From assembly GCF_002117105.1 (NCBI RefSeq), contig NZ_CP019343.1:3968001-4032000 (forward strand): a stretch of DNA of 64,000 nucleotides, given 5' to 3'. Of the stretch, positions 45,763 through 56,007 are shown piece after piece (the first letter of the stretch is position 1; each line of letters starts with the position of its first letter). The notes below the pieces were generated by a model. It made no database searches, was not told the DNA's origin, and saw only the letters and a program-made list of their open reading frames with translations. The position numbers and the translations under genes were made by a program. The DNA comes from Oceanicoccus sagamiensis (GTDB taxonomy: Bacteria; Pseudomonadota; Gammaproteobacteria; Pseudomonadales; Dasaniaceae).

Positions 45763-48700
45763 AGGTCTAACTCGCACCAATAGGGATAATAAGTAAAATA
45801 CAGGGCTGTCTTTATAACAAGCTGTTGCTCCAACCTCGCCGACAGCAGTTTTTTATAGTGGGCCAATTGATGCTGGTAATGCTCTATTTCACGGGCGACA
45901 AAATCCCGCTTCGACTCATTATCCTGCGGGCTTGATGTTTTATAATCAACAATCCATAACACATTCGCTGCATCAATAAAGCAGCGGTCAATACTATTAC
46001 TTCTGACACTGCCATCAACGGTGGAAAGCAATGACAATTCGGCCAATGACTGGCTATGCTCAGGAGCAAAAAGCCAGCGTCCCTTTGCGTCAGTCAGCGT
46101 ATTATCCACCGACCGTGTTATCTGCTCAATCGCCTGCGGCCATAACAGTTCGGGTAAATTGTGATAATGCAATAAGGCCTGCAACCACTGTTGCTGCTGT
46201 TGTTGAGTTTTTTCCAGCCAGCAATCCACGCCCTGTTTCACCATCACTTCAAACAGCCAGTGGCTAACTGTGCCAACAATCTGCGGTAAAGGATCAGTGA
46301 CTGCCTGTGGAATATTTAAATCGTCACAGCCCTGCTCTGACATCGGCTCATCGTTCAGATAATAGTCTTGCAAGGGGTTGGGGAAGTTCCATGCTGGAGC
46401 GACCCAGTTAGCCCTCAGGCGTTGCAGCGATAAGGAAGACTGGTCAAAATCCAAACCAAACTGTTCGGCTTTTAAGTCTGCCACGGCCTCTGTCCACTGT
46501 ACCTGCTGTTCCAGCACCGGCCAGGCACTGTGTAGCAAACTGTTTTGTGACGGCGGCTTAGGTAGATCGGTTTTGCTATCTTTTTCAGCAGTTAGCAAAA
46601 TATGTAACTGTTTTATCGCGCGGGTAGCGGCCACATAAAACAGGCGCGTATTTTCTAAACGGGTACTCTGCTTTTGTTCAAAACGCAGATAACGATAAAT
46701 GGAATCTTCTTCGTTGCCGGTGGCACCCAGCGGGCTCATAATCAAACCTGAGCTATGACCATCCGCCGATAAATATTCGCGCCACATTAATAGGCTTTTA
46801 TCATCACTGCGTGGCTGTCTGGCCATAGCCGGCAGGATAACCCGATCAAACTCCAGCCCCTTGGCCTTATGAATAGTCATAACATGCAGCTGGCTATCGG
46901 TGGTTTGCGGTGCGGCATATAAACGCTGCACGGCCTGTTCAAATTCATCGATCGACGGTAATAGCTCGCCTTGTTGGTAATTCTCCAGCAGCTCAAAATA
47001 GTCATCAATAAAATCAAACTCACTGCGACTGGTCACCACAGCAGCGCCCCCCAATGCCATCCATACACCTTCAACCCAGCTGCGGGCAGACAGGCGATAA
47101 CGTTGCTGGTAAGCAGCGCTCAAGATGGGAATAACGGCATTTAATCGCTGGCGGCCATGGGCGCTTAATGGGGCAAGTAGCTCAGGGTCTTGCATCGATG
47201 ACCAGATGGAATAACGCCTGGAAAGCGCTAACAAGGCATGTAGGTCTGTATTATTTAACCCCAACCAGGGAGTTCTTAATAAGGCCGACCAGCTAATACG
47301 GTCTGCCGTATTAAACAGAGCCTTGGTCAGGCTTAATAGATCGAGGATAGGGCTATAACTGGCCAGAGGGTCAATATCCGTTGCATTCCAGGATAAGCCT
47401 GCACGACTTAAAGCCGGGATAATATCCCGCAGATGACTGCGATTACGCACCAAAATGGCAATACTGGCCCGGGGGTTTTCAGCCTGGCTGTGCTGAACTA
47501 ACTGCACCACTCGTTCCGCCTCCTGCAGGCGGGCATCTTCACCCATAAAGCCTTCAACGGTGATCTCGCTACCGCTATCACTGGCGTTAAACGCTTCGGC
47601 ATGCTCAAACGGCACAGCACCCCGGGATAAATTTTCCAGCAATGGAAACGCCTGGCTAAAGGTACTATTAATCCAGCTGACAATAGCCGGGTCCGAGCGA
47701 AAGTTGACGGTTAGCGGTAAGTCTTGCAACGGAACACCATTAAGCCCTTGCGCTCTGGCTTCCAGAAATAAGCCGACATTGGCTTCCCGAAAACCATAAA
47801 TGGACTGCATGCCATCGCCAACAATAAATAAGGTGTTAGGTTTTTCTGGGTTAACACTGTTGTATTCTGACCACCCCTCTAACAAACGATCCAATAAACG
47901 AAACTGTGGGCTCGCCGTATCCTGAAATTCATCCACCAAAATATGGCAGAGCTGGTGATCCAGTTTCATCGCCAACTCGGTAGGACTTAGGCCGTCCCCC
48001 AGCGCCTGCAAAGCGGCCATGGAAATTTCACTATAATCCACCTCACCCTGCTGCTGAAACACCAGCGTAAGTTGTGCCACCAGGGTTGGCAGTAAGCGAG
48101 TTAGCGCCGCTAAAAGCTGCCACTGCTGTTGATCAAACTCCGCATCGGGCAAGTGACGCAACTCTAGCAACAGGGCTAATAAAGCGTCATTGTCATGAAA
48201 ACCTTTTAGCAGCTCAACGTAGTTAGCCTTTAAGCTTTTAGCCAGCGCTTTATCGCCGTCCTGAGTTTCCGTGGGAAAACCGGCGCGCTTATCCACCGTT
48301 TTGCGCCAGCTATTGGATTGGGTCAATAACATATCGGCAATGGCGCGCCACTGGCTTAGCGCGACGGGGTCATTGGCAGGTAATTCGATAATGCCCGCCA
48401 AGGCGCAGATCGGCGAATCACTCTGCTGCCACTGCATATTACAGCCGGCATAATCTAATAGCGGCAGTAGTTCAGGCGCTATAGCTAGTAGTTCACTGTA
48501 AAGCTGCTCTAACACATCGCTAATCAACTGCTGCAAACTGAGCTCCAGCTTCTCCTTGGCCGTCTCTGGGTCACTGGAAATACCGATATGGATTAACCAC
48601 TGGTCACGCCGCTGCAATAAGCCAATCAATAAGCGCTCTGCCTTAGCCATATCGTTATCGACATGGGCCATTAGCAACATCAGGTCATCAGCAAAATAGG

Positions 48701-49193
48701 TATTCTGCTCCAGTTGCTGTAGGAAATTATGGACTGCCATTTGATAGAGGCGCTGGGAGCTATCACTAACCTGTGGCTGGGCGCCGAAATTAGAGAGTAT
48801 CGGCATTTGCCGTGTCAGGCTGGCACAGAGGCTATCAATGGTCTGCACTTTTAAACGGCCGGTATTTTCCAGTAAATGCCATTGGCACTGTTGGTCGCGG
48901 TCCAGCGCATCTCGGGCCAATTGCCAGGTCAGTTTTTTATGGGCCTGCTCGGGCTCCGGCGAACTGGCGGCAAATCGCAATGCATCAATAATACGATGGT
49001 GCATTTCTGCCGCCGCTTTACGGGTAAAGGTTATCGCCAATATGTCTTCGGGCTGGTCGGCGCTGGCAAGTAATTTTAATACGCGCTGGCTGAGTAATTC
49101 GGTTTTACCGGAACCCGCTGGCGCGGTTACACAGACTGAATGCAGAGGGTTTAGCGCTGCCAGGCGCTGCTCATTATCAACCGGCAATATCAT
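45759..49193 (-). CDS. UvrD/RecB-type helicase-nuclease (AddA-like)
   Basis: This 1144-residue superfamily 1 helicase has Walker A APAGSGKTELLSQR about 24, motif Ia ITFTRKAAAEM about 55, Walker B ILVDEFQDTASPQ about 417, VNFRSD about 500, TIHKAKGLEFDRVI about 775 and FYVAATRA about 850. A PD-(D/E)XK nuclease domain is at the end (GTVSHWLFEV, IVDYKTSSP about 1085). Together these resemble AddA, the motor-nuclease of double-strand break processing. It overlaps the AddB-like gene by four bases. The pair is the lineage-specific analogue of RecBCD or a parallel repair complex; recBCD presence elsewhere cannot be judged. Confidence 0.88.
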   Translation of the reverse strand: MILPVDNEQRLAALNPLHSVCVTAPAGSGKTELLSQRVLKLLASADQPEDILAITFTRKAAAEMHHRIIDALRFAASSPEPEQAHKKLTWQLARDALDRDQQCQWHLLENTGRLKVQTIDSLCASLTRQMPILSNFGAQPQVSDSSQRLYQMAVHNFLQQLEQNTYFADDLMLLMAHVDNDMAKAERLLIGLLQRRDQWLIHIGISSDPETAKEKLELSLQQLISDVLEQLYSELLAIAPELLPLLDYAGCNMQWQQSDSPICALAGIIELPANDPVALSQWRAIADMLLTQSNSWRKTVDKRAGFPTETQDGDKALAKSLKANYVELLKGFHDNDALLALLLELRHLPDAEFDQQQWQLLAALTRLLPTLVAQLTLVFQQQGEVDYSEISMAALQALGDGLSPTELAMKLDHQLCHILVDEFQDTASPQFRLLDRLLEGWSEYNSVNPEKPNTLFIVGDGMQSIYGFREANVGLFLEARAQGLNGVPLQDLPLTVNFRSDPAIVSWINSTFSQAFPLLENLSRGAVPFEHAEAFNASDSGSEITVEGFMGEDARLQEAERVVQLVQHSQAENPRASIAILVRNRSHLRDIIPALSRAGLSWNATDIDPLASYSPILDLLSLTKALFNTADRISWSALLRTPWLGLNNTDLHALLALSRRYSIWSSMQDPELLAPLSAHGRQRLNAVIPILSAAYQQRYRLSARSWVEGVWMALGGAAVVTSRSEFDFIDDYFELLENYQQGELLPSIDEFEQAVQRLYAAPQTTDSQLHVMTIHKAKGLEFDRVILPAMARQPRSDDKSLLMWREYLSADGHSSGLIMSPLGATGNEEDSIYRYLRFEQKQSTRLENTRLFYVAATRAIKQLHILLTAEKDSKTDLPKPPSQNSLLHSAWPVLEQQVQWTEAVADLKAEQFGLDFDQSSLSLQRLRANWVAPAWNFPNPLQDYYLNDEPMSEQGCDDLNIPQAVTDPLPQIVGTVSHWLFEVMVKQGVDCWLEKTQQQQQQWLQALLHYHNLPELLWPQAIEQITRSVDNTLTDAKGRWLFAPEHSQSLAELSLLSTVDGSVRSNSIDRCFIDAANVLWIVDYKTSSPQDNESKRDFVAREIEHYQHQLAHYKKLLSARLEQQLVIKTALYFTYYPYWCELDL

Positions 49194-51985
49194 AATGCTT
49201 CTACCTGCTGGTGGTTGATTCGGCAGGTGCTACTTAAATCACAGTACTGACAGGTTTTTGCCGGCGCCTTGGGGTCTACTGTGGCCTTGCCTGCCATAAA
49301 GTCCTCCGCCAAAGCGGACAGGATTTTTTGCCAATGCTGCTTAAGCTGCGACCAACCCATCACGCCGGCATCGGTTTTGTATTTTTCTTTCCATTGCAGC
49401 GCCGCCTCTGGAGAATCTTCTGCTCCAACCCCTTTGATAGCACTGCCATCTGCACGAATCTGAGCAAAGGCAATACCGCCGACAGTGTCGCCACCATTAT
49501 CTGCCAACATACTATAGAGCGGCAATTGCGGCTCATCAGGACGATCGCCCCACCATTTGTTAATAGCGGTATTACCGGTTTTATAATCGATAATCACGCT
49601 ACTGCCATCTTCCAGAGTGTCGACTCGATCGATGCGGGTTTCCAGCGTTAAATCTTTAACATGAAAGACTTGCCGGGCTTCGGTTGCCGTTACCGTAAAA
49701 TCAGCACGTTTTTTTTCAATCCCCAGCCAGGCCAGCAGCAAAGGTTGTAGACGCTGCTGTTCCAGTTGCTGGTTACGCTCCCCCAGCCGATGGCTGAGTT
49801 TTTGTGAAAATTCATTGAGGGTATAGCGGCTGGTTTCCTGACAAAGCTGTTTAAGTTGATCGTCAGACAAATCCAGTAAAGCCTGCTGATTTTTTAGTTT
49901 CTGCCAGATCAGCTCCAGCGCGCGGTGTAAAATAGAACCCCGGTCTGCGGCATTAAGCCCTAACTCGGGCTGGGGCAAGGCGCGTAAAGCTAAACGGTGC
50001 GTAGCAAAGGCTCTAAACGGACAGGCCGATTGACTGGCAAATAGACTGCTACCGCCGCGAACTTTTTCGCCGGCAGACAGTACTGGTGCCAGGCCCGCAT
50101 CAAATCCCTCCAGGGCCTGTGATTCAAAATGACGACGACGGATTTCACTCAGTGGTACCAGAGCGTCCAATGAACGCCCCAAAACCCTCTCAAGGCTGCT
50201 ACGGGGGTAGGCATCAAACAGGCTGCTAACACTGGCAGGGTTATCATCAATAACAGCGGGTGAACTGACAACAATATGCTGCGCACTGGCGAGAAAGCGC
50301 TGGCTGAGATTTCTGGCAAACCGTAGCTCACGCTCGGCGCTTGCATGGGGCATGCCCTCTTGCCGCTGCAAGGCAAAAGGCAACAACGGATTGGGGCTTG
50401 GGGCAGGTGGCCATACTTTTTCTGACATGGATTGCAGCCATAAATGACTAAACTGCAAACCGGCCGCTTCCAGCGTACCCAATATTTGCAAGCTGGAGTC
50501 AGCGCTTTGCGGCTGAAAAATATGCCGCGATAAAATACTGCGAAGCGCTGTCACCGCTTCGCTATAGCTCATGGCACCGGTCACAAAATTAAGCGAGCTA
50601 AATTCCGTTAATATTTGCTGCCACTGGCTGACCTGTTGATACTCGGTACTATCTAAGCGCCGTTGCCCGGGCCAGCCCAGCAGGTCTACTACTTGCTCAA
50701 AGGTTTCACGCCACTGCAAAGCTGAGCGTGATTGACCCAGATTATGACTGCGCGATAATTCGGCAATAGCCTGAAGCTTTGTTACAAACGGCCAGGGCTC
50801 AATCTGCTCTGGCGCTATGCCCTGCTGCTCTGCTTCATGCTGTTGATAAGCTATGGAAATTTTTTCAGCCAGTTGCCGAAATCTGGCAACCGACAGCTCG
50901 AACATTCGCTCTTCCCGCACTGCCAGAATTAAACGACTGAACAATTCCTCGTCGTTCACATCCTGAGCATAAAAAGATGACTGGCACAGAGTTTGTAAGG
51001 TATCGATATCAACTGTTTGAAAGGCCAGTGACAGCGCATTTATAGACGCGCTAATAATCGGCGCTTCGATTAACGGGTAACCCGCAGAGAAGTTAAACGG
51101 CATATTACGTCTTGGGCTTGCAGCACCGAGCTCATCTAAGGGCTGGTTATAGGCTGGATCAAACACTTCCAAGAGTACACGGTGTACGGCCTGTCGCTGC
51201 TGCGCCAGATCCGGGATAACAATAGCGACACGGGCCTGTGGTGTATTTTTTAGTATGTGCTTGGCCCAAACCGCAGCGGCCAATAACTCCTGCTGGCTAC
51301 TGTCGCACTCCACCACATTAACGCTAGCAGCCTCCGACAGTGGCGAATACTCGGTATAACCACCCGCACTCTTCATTAAGTGCTGATGAAGTGGTGTGAT
51401 ATCTTCAAAGCCAATCGCCAATATGCGCTCTTCCTGGGCCAGTACTCCCTGCGTAAACGCCTGGATAACGCGCTCGGTTATTTTTGCTGAGGGCAACCAG
51501 TGATGGTTTTCACAGCGCTGCTCAAATTGGTCAACCCACTGCAATAATACTGCTGCATCTTCATCGGCAGTCAGTTGCTCTCTGAGGTCTGCTTGACTGA
51601 GGTCCTGACGCCAATCGATCAGTGTACGGTAGGCACTGGCGGCCTGTTGTGCGGTAGCTGATGGGCGTAATAGTGCTGCCCCCAGGTTAGAGCCAGCAAC
51701 AATTTGCTCCCATAAAGCATGCTCCTGCGTGGCGGTCAGTGGCTTGACGGTTAAAGCCAGAGGGTCGGCGCGGCCCAGCAGTTGCTGCCAACAGCGGTCA
51801 ATCCACTGACTGATGGAATACACCGCCGGTGCGTCAACAACCGGGGCATTGATTTGCCCGCAGGCAATGGCATAGGCGGTGCGAATTCGGCTAGCCAGAC
51901 GCTGGTTGGGGGTCAATATCAATTGACCGGCCGCCAATGGCTGCCAGATTGGCTTTACATCAAAAAATGAGAGTTGTGGAGGCAT
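49190..51985 (-). CDS. PD-(D/E)XK nuclease, AddB-like DNA repair protein
   Basis: This 931-residue protein has an AddB-type start (LTPNQRLASRIRTAYA) and an inactivated helicase-like body without a good Walker A. The C-terminal nuclease has SVIIDYKTGNTAINKWW. The cysteines CPFRAF (about 659) and CQYCDLSSTC (about 915) match the iron-sulfur staple of AddB-family nucleases. It is encoded just upstream of the AddA-like helicase with an ATGA overlap, so they are expected to form one complex. The family is often labelled only 'probable DNA repair protein'. Confidence 0.86.
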   Translation of the reverse strand: MPPQLSFFDVKPIWQPLAAGQLILTPNQRLASRIRTAYAIACGQINAPVVDAPAVYSISQWIDRCWQQLLGRADPLALTVKPLTATQEHALWEQIVAGSNLGAALLRPSATAQQAASAYRTLIDWRQDLSQADLREQLTADEDAAVLLQWVDQFEQRCENHHWLPSAKITERVIQAFTQGVLAQEERILAIGFEDITPLHQHLMKSAGGYTEYSPLSEAASVNVVECDSSQQELLAAAVWAKHILKNTPQARVAIVIPDLAQQRQAVHRVLLEVFDPAYNQPLDELGAASPRRNMPFNFSAGYPLIEAPIISASINALSLAFQTVDIDTLQTLCQSSFYAQDVNDEELFSRLILAVREERMFELSVARFRQLAEKISIAYQQHEAEQQGIAPEQIEPWPFVTKLQAIAELSRSHNLGQSRSALQWRETFEQVVDLLGWPGQRRLDSTEYQQVSQWQQILTEFSSLNFVTGAMSYSEAVTALRSILSRHIFQPQSADSSLQILGTLEAAGLQFSHLWLQSMSEKVWPPAPSPNPLLPFALQRQEGMPHASAERELRFARNLSQRFLASAQHIVVSSPAVIDDNPASVSSLFDAYPRSSLERVLGRSLDALVPLSEIRRRHFESQALEGFDAGLAPVLSAGEKVRGGSSLFASQSACPFRAFATHRLALRALPQPELGLNAADRGSILHRALELIWQKLKNQQALLDLSDDQLKQLCQETSRYTLNEFSQKLSHRLGERNQQLEQQRLQPLLLAWLGIEKKRADFTVTATEARQVFHVKDLTLETRIDRVDTLEDGSSVIIDYKTGNTAINKWWGDRPDEPQLPLYSMLADNGGDTVGGIAFAQIRADGSAIKGVGAEDSPEAALQWKEKYKTDAGVMGWSQLKQHWQKILSALAEDFMAGKATVDPKAPAKTCQYCDLSSTCRINHQQVEAL

Positions 51986-52190
51986 GGTGTTTTTTATGGC
52001 TAACGTGGATAAATTGTAACCTTCAGGCGGCTAAATACATAGGTTTTATAGTGACTACTGCCGCTTTTTCTAGCTTGGCTGCACATCTGCTGGCCAGATC
52101 GGCTACAATACTGGGCTAGCTTGCTTATTGGCCGACAACAGGCCGCTAACCACACAGACTAACGGCTAAGAATTTCCGGGATAAAGAACC

Positions 52191-53273
52191 ATGAACGACA
52201 GCTCCATCACATCACAAGTAGATAATTTAAACGTGGAATCACAAGAAATCCTGATTACCCCTGAGCAGCTCAAGCAAGACTTACCCATGTCCGCAGCAGC
52301 GGCCAAAAGTATTGCCGATAGCCGCGAGGTGATCCGCAATATTCTCGACGGCAAAGATCACCGCTTATTTGTTGTGGTGGGCCCCTGCTCTATTCACGAT
52401 GTTGATGCTGCTTTGGATTATGCCGCACGGCTTAAGGAGCTGGCCGCTGAAGTTGAAGATACGCTGTATATTGTTATGCGTGTCTATTTTGAAAAACCCC
52501 GTACTACCGTTGGTTGGAAAGGATTGATTAATGACCCGCACCTGAACGATACCTTTAAAATTCAGGAAGGGCTGCATATTGGTCGCAAACTATTATTAGA
52601 TGTAGCTGAAATGGGCCTGCCTACTTCTACCGAAGCCCTTGACCCGATTTCACCCCAGTATATGCAAGACTGTATTGCCTGGTCAGCTATTGGCGCTCGC
52701 ACTACCGAATCACAAACTCACCGCGAAATGGCCAGCGGCCTTTCTTCTGCCGTAGGGTTTAAAAATGGTACCGATGGTGGCTTACCCGTGGCTATGAACG
52801 CTATTCAATCGGCCAGCAAGCCACATCGCTTTTTAGGTATCAACGGTGAAGGTCAGGTTGCTGTTATCCATACTAAAGGCAACCCTTATGCCCATGTGGT
52901 ACTGCGCGGTGGTTCAAAAGGTCCAAATTATGACTCAGTCCATATTGAGCTTACCGAGCAAGCTTTGGAAAAAGCCGGCGCTGCCAAGAATATTATGGTG
53001 GATTGCTCCCACGCTAATTCCAGCAAACAACCTTCACTTCAACCTGCGGTAATGGACGATGTCAGCAACCAGATCGTTGGCGGCAACACCTCGATTGTTG
53101 GTCTGATGATCGAATCCAATATTAATGAAGGCAATCAGTCAATTCCGGATGACTTATCGCAATTGAAATATGGTGTTTCGGTGACGGATGGCTGTATTGA
53201 CTGGGAGACTACCGCTACTGCCTTACGCACTATGCGTGACAAAATCAAAGCGGTTTTGCCAACACGCCGGTAA
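52191..53273 (+). CDS. aroF: 3-deoxy-7-phosphoheptulonate synthase, AroF-like
   Basis: This is a second type I alpha DAHP synthase, 360 residues. WSAIGARTTESQTHREMASGLSS, GINGEGQVAVIHTKGN, LMIESNINEGNQ and KYGVSVTDGCIDWE follow E. coli AroF (tyrosine-sensitive) closely, unlike the AroG-like copy at 21.7 kb. Metal and substrate motifs VVGPCSIHD and KPRTTVGWKG are intact. It stands alone with a 205-base upstream gap, and a stem-loop follows the stop. I saw no TyrR box. Confidence 0.95.
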   Translation: MNDSSITSQVDNLNVESQEILITPEQLKQDLPMSAAAAKSIADSREVIRNILDGKDHRLFVVVGPCSIHDVDAALDYAARLKELAAEVEDTLYIVMRVYFEKPRTTVGWKGLINDPHLNDTFKIQEGLHIGRKLLLDVAEMGLPTSTEALDPISPQYMQDCIAWSAIGARTTESQTHREMASGLSSAVGFKNGTDGGLPVAMNAIQSASKPHRFLGINGEGQVAVIHTKGNPYAHVVLRGGSKGPNYDSVHIELTEQALEKAGAAKNIMVDCSHANSSKQPSLQPAVMDDVSNQIVGGNTSIVGLMIESNINEGNQSIPDDLSQLKYGVSVTDGCIDWETTATALRTMRDKIKAVLPTRR

Positions 53274-53281
53274 GGCAATTA

Positions 53282-53318
53282 ACGATGTGGCCGTGGAATT
53301 TAAGCCGCGCCACATCGT
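53282..53318. terminator. Stem-loop between convergent aroF and NIPSNAP genes
   Basis: ACGATGTGGC (53282-53291) and GCCACATCGT (53309-53318) form a 10-base perfect stem with a 17-base loop, exactly between the two stop codons. T-runs are weak on both sides. Confidence 0.55.
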
Positions 53319-53319
53319 C

Positions 53320-53655
53320 TTATATAGCCCGACAGAAACGCGTCTCTCGTCGGACATAAATATCAAAACCCCCTTCAAGCTTGGCAAACACTTCATCCCA
53401 CCGTTCACCAGTAAACGCTGCAGCCATCTGCTCATTGCGCTGCTCCATAGAGTCCCATTCAAGTATCCAGGTCACATTGGCCGGCCCGACAGCATCCATC
53501 GCCTCTCCTAACACTTCGACTTCAGTATTGTCATTCAACCAAAACCCAATCATTGGTAACTGCTGTTTTAAATAGGGTACGGCAATATATTCTGCCCAGT
53601 GCTTATAGGCTGAATAGGCATCAGCAGCGATATGGTAGTTACGAATTTCAATCAT
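53320..53655 (-). CDS. NIPSNAP-family protein
   Basis: This 111-residue ferredoxin-like-fold protein has NIPSNAP features: MIEIRNYHI at the start, a WAEY segment, then VTWILEWDSMEQRNEQMAAAF, where the family has a conserved Trp/Asp region. Its function is unknown; bacterial members are often found in degradation gene clusters. AAGGAA precedes the ATG. A terminator separates it from the TonB receptor, so it may have its own promoter or rely on read-through. Confidence 0.85.
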   Translation of the reverse strand: MIEIRNYHIAADAYSAYKHWAEYIAVPYLKQQLPMIGFWLNDNTEVEVLGEAMDAVGPANVTWILEWDSMEQRNEQMAAAFTGERWDEVFAKLEGGFDIYVRRETRFCRAI

Positions 53656-53671
53656 TGTTATTCCTTAAATA

Positions 53672-53697
53672 AAAAGACCGCCATAAGGCGGTCTTTT
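53672..53697 (-). terminator. Rho-independent terminator after the TonB receptor gene
   Basis: The stem GACCGCC / GGCGGTC, extended by A-T pairs, has loop ATAA. On the minus strand it is followed by a five-T run. It lies 22 bases past the receptor stop and 17 bases before the NIPSNAP ATG. Confidence 0.9.
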
Positions 53698-53718
53698 GTT
53701 TAACACAGTCTTTTAAGA

Positions 53719-56007
53719 TTAGAACTTGGCAGTAAACTCTACGCCGTAGTCTTCACCCATTGAGTACTGACCGAAGTTTTCGATACCTGAGATAACCACA
53801 ACACGGCGGGTTTTCTCATCAGTCAGGTTGCGAGCCCAAGCACTGATACGGTAACGCTCGTTAAACTCATAGTCGATAGACGCATCAACTGTTTCATGAG
53901 ACTCCTGCTTTCCTACGTCAGCATTTAACAAAATGGTGTCGTAGTCATCAGTCCAGCGATAGTTCAGGTTAAATGCCAGATCACCGTTACCTACTTGCAT
54001 AACGTACTGCGTACCGGCACTGAAAGTCCACTCAGGAGCGTTACGAAGATTCAGGTAAGAGTAATCCTGCTCACCACCACCTTGTACCAACTCAGCTTCG
54101 AAGTCAGAGTATTCTGAATCAAGGTAGCCAATAGAGGTACGCGCACTCCAGCCAGCAGTAACTTGAATTTCACCTTCAAATTCAAAGCCCAGCATTTCAA
54201 CATCGGCAGCGTTAACTACAGAGGTATTACCTACATCTTTGATAACCTCTTCTTGCTTATCGCTGTATTCTGAATAGAACAAAGTCGCATTAGTAATCGC
54301 ACGCCCATCCATCCAGGAACCTTTATAACCCAGTTCAAAAGTATCTACGTATTCGGGCTCATACTTGCTATCGAGAGAGAAGTCAGAGTTACGACCGAAG
54401 AAACCACCACTCTTGAAACCTTCTGCATAAGAGGCAAAGACCATGGAGTCATCATTGAGGTCATACTTGACGCCAATTTTTGGAGAAAACTCAGACCAGT
54501 CATCCTTGTCTGGATAATTGATAACAAGATCTTGCTGACCGCCATCGGGAGTAGCCGTCCAAACGGACCCATCTGGCATAACTGTACGCTGTTGAACAGC
54601 ATTGAAGTCTTTCTCTTCATAGGTGTAACGGGCACCAACTGTTAGAGTCCAGTTGGGAGCAAAAACCCAGTCACTCTGGAAGAAGGCCGCATAGGATTCA
54701 ACATCCTGACTCACATCAGAAATAGCATAGGCATCTCTTGGAGTTGGACCATAGTTAGGGAAAGACTGAACTGTGCCTAGCGGGAAGCCAAGAACAACAT
54801 CCAGGTATTTATCCAACCAGAAAGGGAAATCATAAGACTCATAGTCTTGTTGAAGCTCTGACTCCCAGTAGTAAAGACCAGCCACGTAATTGAAGTTGTC
54901 ATTAACTTCAGCAGAGAAACGAATTTCCTGACTTAACTGCTCAAACTGCTTGTTGTTAACAACATTGTTAAACTCAACAGCACTGGCATCAAACTCAGAA
55001 TTGGTTGACTGATCAAGGTCACGATAACCTGTAATAGCTGTTAAAGTGCCTCCAGCAACATCCCAATTCATAGTCAATGTATAAGAATCTGTTTCAAAAT
55101 CAGACCAGTTGCGGCCATTCATTGTACTGCGAGTTGGGCCACTGGCATCTGGTGTACAACCTCTTGGATCACCATCAACAAGGAATGGCACAAAGCATGC
55201 AGCTGTATTGGCATCATTAAAGTTTGCCCAGGCACCGGCATCCGTTTCATCATCAGTAAACTCATAAGTGAACTGAATATCAAAACTATCATTAACCTGC
55301 GCTAAAGCAGAAAAGCCATAGCTAGTGTAGTCAGTACCGCCTACATCTTCATTCAGGTTAACATTTTTGACATAACCGTCGCTTTCCAGATTAGAGCCAA
55401 AAACTTTTAAACCCACTTTATCTTCAATGATGGGCATATTCAGCACACCTTTGATTTCTTCACGACCATAGCGCCCAACATTGGCAGACACTTTACCGCC
55501 CCATTCCATAGTAGGCTTGGTGCGCTGAACATTGATAACACCACCGATAGTGTTTTTACCAAACAGTGTACCCTGTGGGCCACGTAAAATTTCCATACGC
55601 TCGATATCAAAGTTATCCAGCACCTGGCCGCCATTAAAGCCAAGATAAACACCATCTTGAATAATACCGATCGATGGATCTAATGTTTGTTCTGTTTCCT
55701 GATAGCTAACACCACGCATAGAAATAGCAGCACCACCGGGAACACCCATTACGGAGTCAACAACCAGGTTAGGTGCAATACCTTCAATATCTTTTAGATT
55801 TTGAATGGTTGAGCGCTCTAACTCTTTTGTTAAAGACGTTACAGCTACAGGAACATTCTGTAGAGATTCCTCACGCTTTCGCGCGGTGACCATAACTTCT
55901 TCAAGCACCAAACTTTCTTGCTGCGCAAAGGTCATTGTAGACATAACACTGCTAGTAGCTAATACAGCTAAGCCAGCAGCCCCTGTTGTTAATCGTCTTT
56001 TTATCAT
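53719..56007 (-). CDS. TonB-dependent outer-membrane receptor
   Basis: This 762-residue receptor has its start set at the ATG at 56007, which opens a signal peptide (MIKRRLTTGAAGLAVLATSS, cleaved about FAQQ) and has GGAGA in front. The TonB box is EEVMVTARKRE. The plug domain is about 50-160 (NVPVAVTSL, IQDGVYLGFNGGQVLDNFDIERMEILRGPQGTLFGKNTIGG, split in description). The barrel ends YGVEFTAKF with the terminal Phe needed for assembly. Receptors of this type in marine gammaproteobacteria often import hydrophobic organics, not only iron chelates; the ligand is not deducible. It is the last gene of the ECH-SDR-SnoaL run, with a long gap before it. Confidence 0.94.
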   Translation of the reverse strand: MIKRRLTTGAAGLAVLATSSVMSTMTFAQQESLVLEEVMVTARKREESLQNVPVAVTSLTKELERSTIQNLKDIEGIAPNLVVDSVMGVPGGAAISMRGVSYQETEQTLDPSIGIIQDGVYLGFNGGQVLDNFDIERMEILRGPQGTLFGKNTIGGVINVQRTKPTMEWGGKVSANVGRYGREEIKGVLNMPIIEDKVGLKVFGSNLESDGYVKNVNLNEDVGGTDYTSYGFSALAQVNDSFDIQFTYEFTDDETDAGAWANFNDANTAACFVPFLVDGDPRGCTPDASGPTRSTMNGRNWSDFETDSYTLTMNWDVAGGTLTAITGYRDLDQSTNSEFDASAVEFNNVVNNKQFEQLSQEIRFSAEVNDNFNYVAGLYYWESELQQDYESYDFPFWLDKYLDVVLGFPLGTVQSFPNYGPTPRDAYAISDVSQDVESYAAFFQSDWVFAPNWTLTVGARYTYEEKDFNAVQQRTVMPDGSVWTATPDGGQQDLVINYPDKDDWSEFSPKIGVKYDLNDDSMVFASYAEGFKSGGFFGRNSDFSLDSKYEPEYVDTFELGYKGSWMDGRAITNATLFYSEYSDKQEEVIKDVGNTSVVNAADVEMLGFEFEGEIQVTAGWSARTSIGYLDSEYSDFEAELVQGGGEQDYSYLNLRNAPEWTFSAGTQYVMQVGNGDLAFNLNYRWTDDYDTILLNADVGKQESHETVDASIDYEFNERYRISAWARNLTDEKTRRVVVISGIENFGQYSMGEDYGVEFTAKF

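Noticed and set aside
48838-49218. 126-codon plus-strand frame over the helicase start
   Set aside because: Antisense to Walker A and motif Ia coding sequence.
51986-52190. TyrR box or aromatic attenuator before aroF
   Set aside because: No TGTAAA-N6-TTTACA site and no leader peptide with clustered aromatic codons was found.
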